A stretch of 9,788 nt of DNA from JBJXHG01 sp046160865 (lineage in GTDB: Bacteria; Planctomycetota; UBA1135; GCA-002686595). The DNA lies in the NCBI GenBank assembly GCA_046160865.1, contig JBJXHG010000101.1, positions 1 to 9,788 on the forward strand. Reading direction: 5' to 3'. Shown piece by piece: positions 6,488 to 9,788 of this stretch. Made by a program: the position numbers and the translations under genes. The notes beneath the pieces are model-generated. The model made no database searches. It saw only the letters and a list, made by a program, of their open reading frames with translations, and was not told the origin of the DNA. How positions within the stretch are numbered: the first letter of the stretch is position 1; every line of letters starts with the position of its first letter.

Positions 6488-7471
6488 ATGGCTCTCTACC
6501 TCGTGACCGGCGGTGCGGGCTTCATCGGTTCGCACCTCGTCCACGCGCTCGTCGCCCGCGGCGACCGTGTGCGCGTGCTCGACGACCTCTCGACTGGAAC
6601 GCGGGACAATCTGCGCGGTCTCGAGGTGGGCGCGCTCGACAGCGATTCACCAGTGGAGCTGCACGTAGCGAGCATCACGGACGCCGACGCATGCCGAAGC
6701 GCCTGCCGCGGTGTGCGCGGCGTCCTGCACGAAGCTGCGCAGGTCTCGGTTCCGCGCAGCGTCGAGGATCCACGCGCGAGCTACGCAGTGAACGTGACGG
6801 GCACGCTGAACTTGCTGGAAGCCGCGCGCGAGCACGCCGTGCGCAAGTTCGTCTTCGCCGCCTCGTCCGCGGCTTACGGCGACAGCGTCGAGCTGCCGAA
6901 GCGCGAAGACATGCTGCCCACCCCGCTTTCGCCGTACGCGAGCGGCAAGATCGCGGCCGAGCATCTGCTCCAAGTGTTCGGTCGCGTGTACGGCCTGCAG
7001 ACCGTCGCACTGCGTTACTTCAACGTGTTCGGTCCGCGACAGCTCGACGACAGCCCGTACACGGGCGTCATCGCGCTCTTCGCGCGCGCTCTCCTCGAAG
7101 GGCGCCGTCCGACGATCTTCGGCGACGGGCAGCAGACGCGCGACTTCACGTACATCGACAACGTCGTCGACGCGAATCTCGCGGCGCTCGACCGCGAATT
7201 GGAGACCGGACTCGTGATCAACGTCGGTTCCGGCGAACGCATCAGCGTGCTCGCGCTCTTCGCGCGCATGGCAGAGCTGCTCGAGAGCGACCTGACGCCG
7301 ATACATGCGCCGGCGCGCGCGGGCGACGTCCGCGACAGCTTGGCGTCGCTCGATCTCGCTCGACGCCACTTGTCCTACGCGCCTCGTGTGCACTGGCGCG
7401 ATGGGCTGGCGACGACAGTCGAGTGGTATCGCGCGCGTCACGGCCATCCCGTGCGCAGCGCGCGCCGCTGA
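6488..7471 (+). CDS. NAD-dependent nucleotide-sugar epimerase (extended SDR, GalE/WbpP-like)
   Basis: Probably interconverts UDP-hexoses or UDP-N-acetylhexosamines at C4 using bound NAD, in the cytoplasm, feeding polysaccharide or glycoconjugate synthesis. The 327-residue product is full length for the family. The Rossmann motif is TGGAGFIGSHL (7-17); the acidic end of strand two is LDDLSTG (31-37). Catalytic residues are Ser126/Ser127 in FAASSAAYG (123-131), Tyr150 and Lys154 in SPYASGK. Further signatures: RYFNVFGPRQ (176-185), FGDGQQTRDFTYIDNVV (211-227) and NVGSGERISV (245-254). The pattern from FAASSAAYG to RYFNVFG resembles WbpP-type UDP-GlcNAc 4-epimerases more than 4,6-dehydratases, but substrate cannot be read from sequence alone. 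No Shine-Dalgarno precedes the start; TAGCAT ends 7 bp before it, so a leaderless message is possible. No glycosyltransferase genes lie beside it. Confidence 0.9.
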   Translation: MALYLVTGGAGFIGSHLVHALVARGDRVRVLDDLSTGTRDNLRGLEVGALDSDSPVELHVASITDADACRSACRGVRGVLHEAAQVSVPRSVEDPRASYAVNVTGTLNLLEAAREHAVRKFVFAASSAAYGDSVELPKREDMLPTPLSPYASGKIAAEHLLQVFGRVYGLQTVALRYFNVFGPRQLDDSPYTGVIALFARALLEGRRPTIFGDGQQTRDFTYIDNVVDANLAALDRELETGLVINVGSGERISVLALFARMAELLESDLTPIHAPARAGDVRDSLASLDLARRHLSYAPRVHWRDGLATTVEWYRARHGHPVRSARR

Positions 7472-7505
7472 GCTCGCCGTCACGAGCGCGTGGAAAGCGG
7501 CCGTA

Positions 7506-7534
7506 TTGCCGGATTTTGGCCCTGCCGCTAGAGT
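7506..7534 (+). promoter_or_regulatory. Putative sigma-70 promoter of pckA
   Basis: TTGCCG (7506-7511) and TAGAGT (7529-7534) with an ideal 17 bp spacer, 62 bp before the pckA start. Expected transcription start is near 7541, giving a leader of about 55 nt that includes the small hairpin CCGTG-CATGT-CACGG (7559-7573). No terminator is visible between the epimerase and this site, so read-through is also possible. Confidence 0.45.
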
Positions 7535-7596
7535 GCGCGGCTCGTTTTCGACCGTTGACCGTGCATGTCACGGCGCCCTTGCCAACAGAGCGATCG

Positions 7597-9255
7597 ATGA
7601 ACTTTCGCACCGACCTCGAACGTCAGCTCGGTCTCACGACCGTTCAATACAAGCACGACCTCTCCAAGGAAGAGCTCTTCCACGAAGCGATCCGCAACGA
7701 TCGCGGACGCGTGCGCAAGGGCGGCGGCTACGAGGAGCAGAAGGCGTACGCGACGCGCCTCGGCGTGAAGGGACCGCTCGTCTACTACACCGATCCCGAG
7801 TGCACCGGCCGTCCGGTCAAGGACACGTTCGCGGTCGCGTGGCCCGAAGTCGAAGAGAAGGTCTGGTGGAAGGCCGATCTCCAGCGCTACGACCCGGCGA
7901 AGTACACCGGTCTCCTGAAGCGTGTCGTCGAGCACCTGAACCAGAAGCGCGCGACGCTGTACGTCAAGGACGTCTACGCCGGGACCGACCCCGCCTACTC
8001 GGTGCCTTACCGCTTCGTCGGCGAGTACGCGACGCACGCGATGTTCGCGCACAACATGTTCCCCAAGAAGGTGGCTGGCATCGCCGACGCCGACGCGCGC
8101 CGCTGGACGATGTTGAACGTGCCCTCGTTCACGTGCGTTCCCGATCGAGACGGCAGCCGTTCCGACAAGGCGATCATCATCGACTTCAAGAACCGGATAG
8201 GCCTCGTCGTCGGTCGCGCCGACTACAACGGCGTCGTGAAGAAGACCATCTTCACGGTGATGAACTACTTGCTGCCGAATCACGGGTTCTTGCCGATGCA
8301 CTGCTCGGCGAACATCGGCGCAGCGGGCGACGCGGCGATCCTGTTCGGATTGTCGGGCACCGGCAAGACGACCCTGTCGGCCGATCCCGAGCGGAAGCTC
8401 GTCGGCGACGACGAGACCGGATGGACACAGAGCGGCATCTCGAACTTCGAGGACGGTTGCTACGCCAAGCTGATCGACCTCAACAAGGAAGCCGAGCCGA
8501 TCATCGCCGCGGCACTGTCGATGCCGGGCACGATCATCGAGAACGTTCCACCGCTGCCCGGGCGGCGGATGGAGGACCTCGATCCGCAGGAGCTCGACCT
8601 CACCGACCGCTCGATCGGCGAGAACACCCGCTTTTCGTATCCGCTCGAGTGCAATCCCAACGTGGCCGACGGCGCGCGCGGTCCGCATCCGTCCACCATC
8701 GTGCTCTTGACCGCCGACGCATTCGGCGTGTTGCCGCCGATCGCCGTGCTCGAAGGCAAGGACGTCATGTACCACTTCGTCTCCGGCTTCACGGCCAAGC
8801 TGGCGGGGACCGAAGTCGGCATCACCGAGCCGCAGGCGGCGTTCAGCGCGTGCTTCGGCGCGCCCTTCATGGCGCAGCGACCGTCGGTCTACGCCAAGCT
8901 CCTGCGCGAGAAGATGGAACACCACAAGGCGCGCTGCATCCTGCTCAACACGGGCTGGAACGGCGGCCCGTACGGGGTCGGCAAGCGCATCTCGATCCGC
9001 GACACGCGCTCGCTGCTCAACGCGGCGCTGCGGGGCGATCTCGACGCGGGCAAGGTCGGCTACGACGTGCACCCGATCTTCAACATGCGCATGCCGAAGT
9101 CGTGCCCAGGCGTCGACGCGAAGATCTTGAACCCGCGGAACACGTGGGCGGACAAAGCCGCGTACGATGCGCAAGCGGAGAAGCTGCGCGCCATGTTCCG
9201 CAAGAACTTCGCGGACAAGGGATTCGCCGAACTCGGCATCGAGCCGTCGATGTGA
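7597..9255 (+). CDS. pckA: Phosphoenolpyruvate carboxykinase (ATP)
   Basis: Cytosolic enzyme converting oxaloacetate and ATP to phosphoenolpyruvate, CO2 and ADP; the entry step of gluconeogenesis, reversible as a carbon-fixing step. The product is 552 residues (E. coli enzyme 540). Substrate-site TGRPVKDTF (70-78, Arg72), DYNGVVKKTIF (209-219, Tyr210 and the Lys215/216 pair), MHCSANIG (234-241, His235), P-loop GLSGTGKTT (251-259), kinase-2 motif LVGDDETGW (268-276, metal Asp271/272), SGFTAKLAGTE (396-406) and NTGWNGG (451-457) are present. One oddity: the kinase-2 motif has Thr274 where the ATP-PEPCK signature has His (DDEH). The ATG is chosen because AGAG (7587-7590) sits six bases upstream; an in-frame GTG at 7561 would add 12 residues. 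The open frame runs back to 6271 but lies out of frame through the epimerase. A TPR gene follows 25 bp downstream. Confidence 0.97.
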   Translation: MNFRTDLERQLGLTTVQYKHDLSKEELFHEAIRNDRGRVRKGGGYEEQKAYATRLGVKGPLVYYTDPECTGRPVKDTFAVAWPEVEEKVWWKADLQRYDPAKYTGLLKRVVEHLNQKRATLYVKDVYAGTDPAYSVPYRFVGEYATHAMFAHNMFPKKVAGIADADARRWTMLNVPSFTCVPDRDGSRSDKAIIIDFKNRIGLVVGRADYNGVVKKTIFTVMNYLLPNHGFLPMHCSANIGAAGDAAILFGLSGTGKTTLSADPERKLVGDDETGWTQSGISNFEDGCYAKLIDLNKEAEPIIAAALSMPGTIIENVPPLPGRRMEDLDPQELDLTDRSIGENTRFSYPLECNPNVADGARGPHPSTIVLLTADAFGVLPPIAVLEGKDVMYHFVSGFTAKLAGTEVGITEPQAAFSACFGAPFMAQRPSVYAKLLREKMEHHKARCILLNTGWNGGPYGVGKRISIRDTRSLLNAALRGDLDAGKVGYDVHPIFNMRMPKSCPGVDAKILNPRNTWADKAAYDAQAEKLRAMFRKNFADKGFAELGIEPSM

Positions 9256-9280
9256 CGCAGGGCGTCCGCAGGGATTCGAA

Positions 9281-9661
9281 GTGACCGATCGCAAAACGCA
9301 CTATCTGGCCGGGATGAAGCTCTTCGGCGCCGACCGGCACGCGGAAGCGATCGAGGAGTACGCGAAAGCGCTCACGCTCAGCCCGGATTGGACGGACGCG
9401 CTCCACGCGCTCGCGACGTCGTACAGCAAACTCGGCCGTCAGGACGAAGCGATCGCCACGGTGCAGCGCATCATCGAGCTCGAGCCCGACGACGCGTTCG
9501 CGTACACGAGCCTCTCGATCTTCCTTCAGCGCAAGGGCCAGATCCCCGAGGCAGAGGCCGCGGCCGCGAAAGCGCGCATGATCAACTGGAAGCAAGAGCT
9601 GAAGACGAATCCCAAAGCTCCGCCGCCGGCGCCGCCCGGCGGCATGTCCGTCGTGCAGTGA
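9281..9661 (+). CDS. Small TPR-repeat protein, co-transcribed with pckA
   Basis: Protein of 126 residues made almost entirely of three tetratricopeptide repeats: about 5-36 (GMKLFGADRHAEAIEEYAKA), 37-70 (ALATSYSKLGRQDEAI) and 71-102 (LSIFLQRKGQIPEAEAAAAKA), with the usual ALxLxP and IELEPDD turns. A proline-rich tail, NPKAPPPAPPGG, follows. There is no signal peptide or membrane segment, so it is probably a cytoplasmic protein-binding adaptor. The start is GTG 9281, chosen because CAGGGA (9269-9274) sits six bases ahead and the first TPR helix begins shortly after; the only upstream ATG in frame lies inside pckA. The 25 bp gap to pckA suggests one transcript. Partner and function are unknown; a link to PEP carboxykinase is only a guess from position. 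Confidence 0.85.
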   Translation: MTDRKTHYLAGMKLFGADRHAEAIEEYAKALTLSPDWTDALHALATSYSKLGRQDEAIATVQRIIELEPDDAFAYTSLSIFLQRKGQIPEAEAAAAKARMINWKQELKTNPKAPPPAPPGGMSVVQ

Positions 9662-9788
9662 TCGATCGATCGCGCGCGTCGCTAGTGTCCTGAGTCAGAA
9701 GTTCGCTTTCACCAAGGTCGAGATCGTCGTCGCTGGCAAGGCGCGAGGGTGCAGGCAACCTGTCAGGTTTCCGAACCCGAGCAACGCC
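9662..9788. other. Intergenic end of window with a short palindrome
   Basis: 127 bp without a supportable gene. It holds AACCTG-T-CAGGTT (9758-9770), a perfect 6 bp inverted repeat with a one-base centre, and CTGAGTCAG nearby (9691-9699). No T-tract follows, so this is not a clear terminator for the pckA-TPR transcript. The segment runs off the window edge and may be the start of a repeat. Confidence 0.4.

Noticed and set aside
6271..7596. Upstream extension of the pckA frame through the epimerase gene
   Set aside because: The translation is low-complexity and Arg-rich. The epimerase in another frame has all SDR motifs, and PckA homology begins near 7597.
7528..9294. 588-codon open frame antisense to pckA
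   Set aside because: A shadow of pckA. Its His/Arg/Val-rich translation shows no family motif, whereas the plus strand encodes a full ATP-type PEP carboxykinase.

Overview
This is a high-GC bacterial chromosomal window, unbroken by any intact transposase, phage or plasmid gene. The ORFs carry the long antisense shadow frames typical of GC-rich DNA. No rRNA, tRNA or CRISPR array is visible. The gene mix (MutS, a COG3014 / YcfL / LpoB lipoprotein operon, an SDR epimerase, ATP-type PEP carboxykinase and a TPR protein) suggests a Gram-negative-type, outer-membrane-bearing organism. Planctomycetota or Myxococcota would fit, but the lineage cannot be fixed from this sequence alone.

Layout. Bases 1-562 are non-coding and packed with five copies or part-copies of one repeat family, in both orientations, forming large nested inverted repeats that end about 30 bp beyond the mutS stop codon. 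mutS (complement 593-3256) is complete. A roughly 180 bp divergent gap separates it from a rightward operon of three lipoprotein genes: a COG3014-type TPR lipoprotein (3438-4811), a DUF1425/YcfL-like lipoprotein (4808-5227, 4 bp overlap) and an LpoB-like penicillin-binding-protein activator (5256-5888). Bases 5889-6487 hold no convincing gene. They contain three strong terminator-like hairpins at about 160-200 bp spacing, two of them preceded by the same 28 bp sequence, so this may be a tandem family of small transcripts rather than only stacked terminators. An NAD-dependent nucleotide-sugar epimerase (6488-7471) follows. Then comes pckA (7597-9255), probably with its own promoter, and a small TPR protein (GTG start, 9281-9661) probably co-transcribed with pckA. 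The last ~125 bp are intergenic and contain a short perfect palindrome.

How the genes work together. The three lipoprotein genes are the clearest functional unit: in E. coli ycfL also sits beside lpoB, and LpoB activates the class A synthase PBP1b from the outer membrane. COG3014 and YcfL are therefore likely envelope partners in peptidoglycan-synthesis control, a role not established for either. pckA serves gluconeogenesis and anaplerosis. mutS and the epimerase are independent housekeeping or envelope genes. The least explained sequence is in the two non-coding stretches, 1-562 and 5889-6440.
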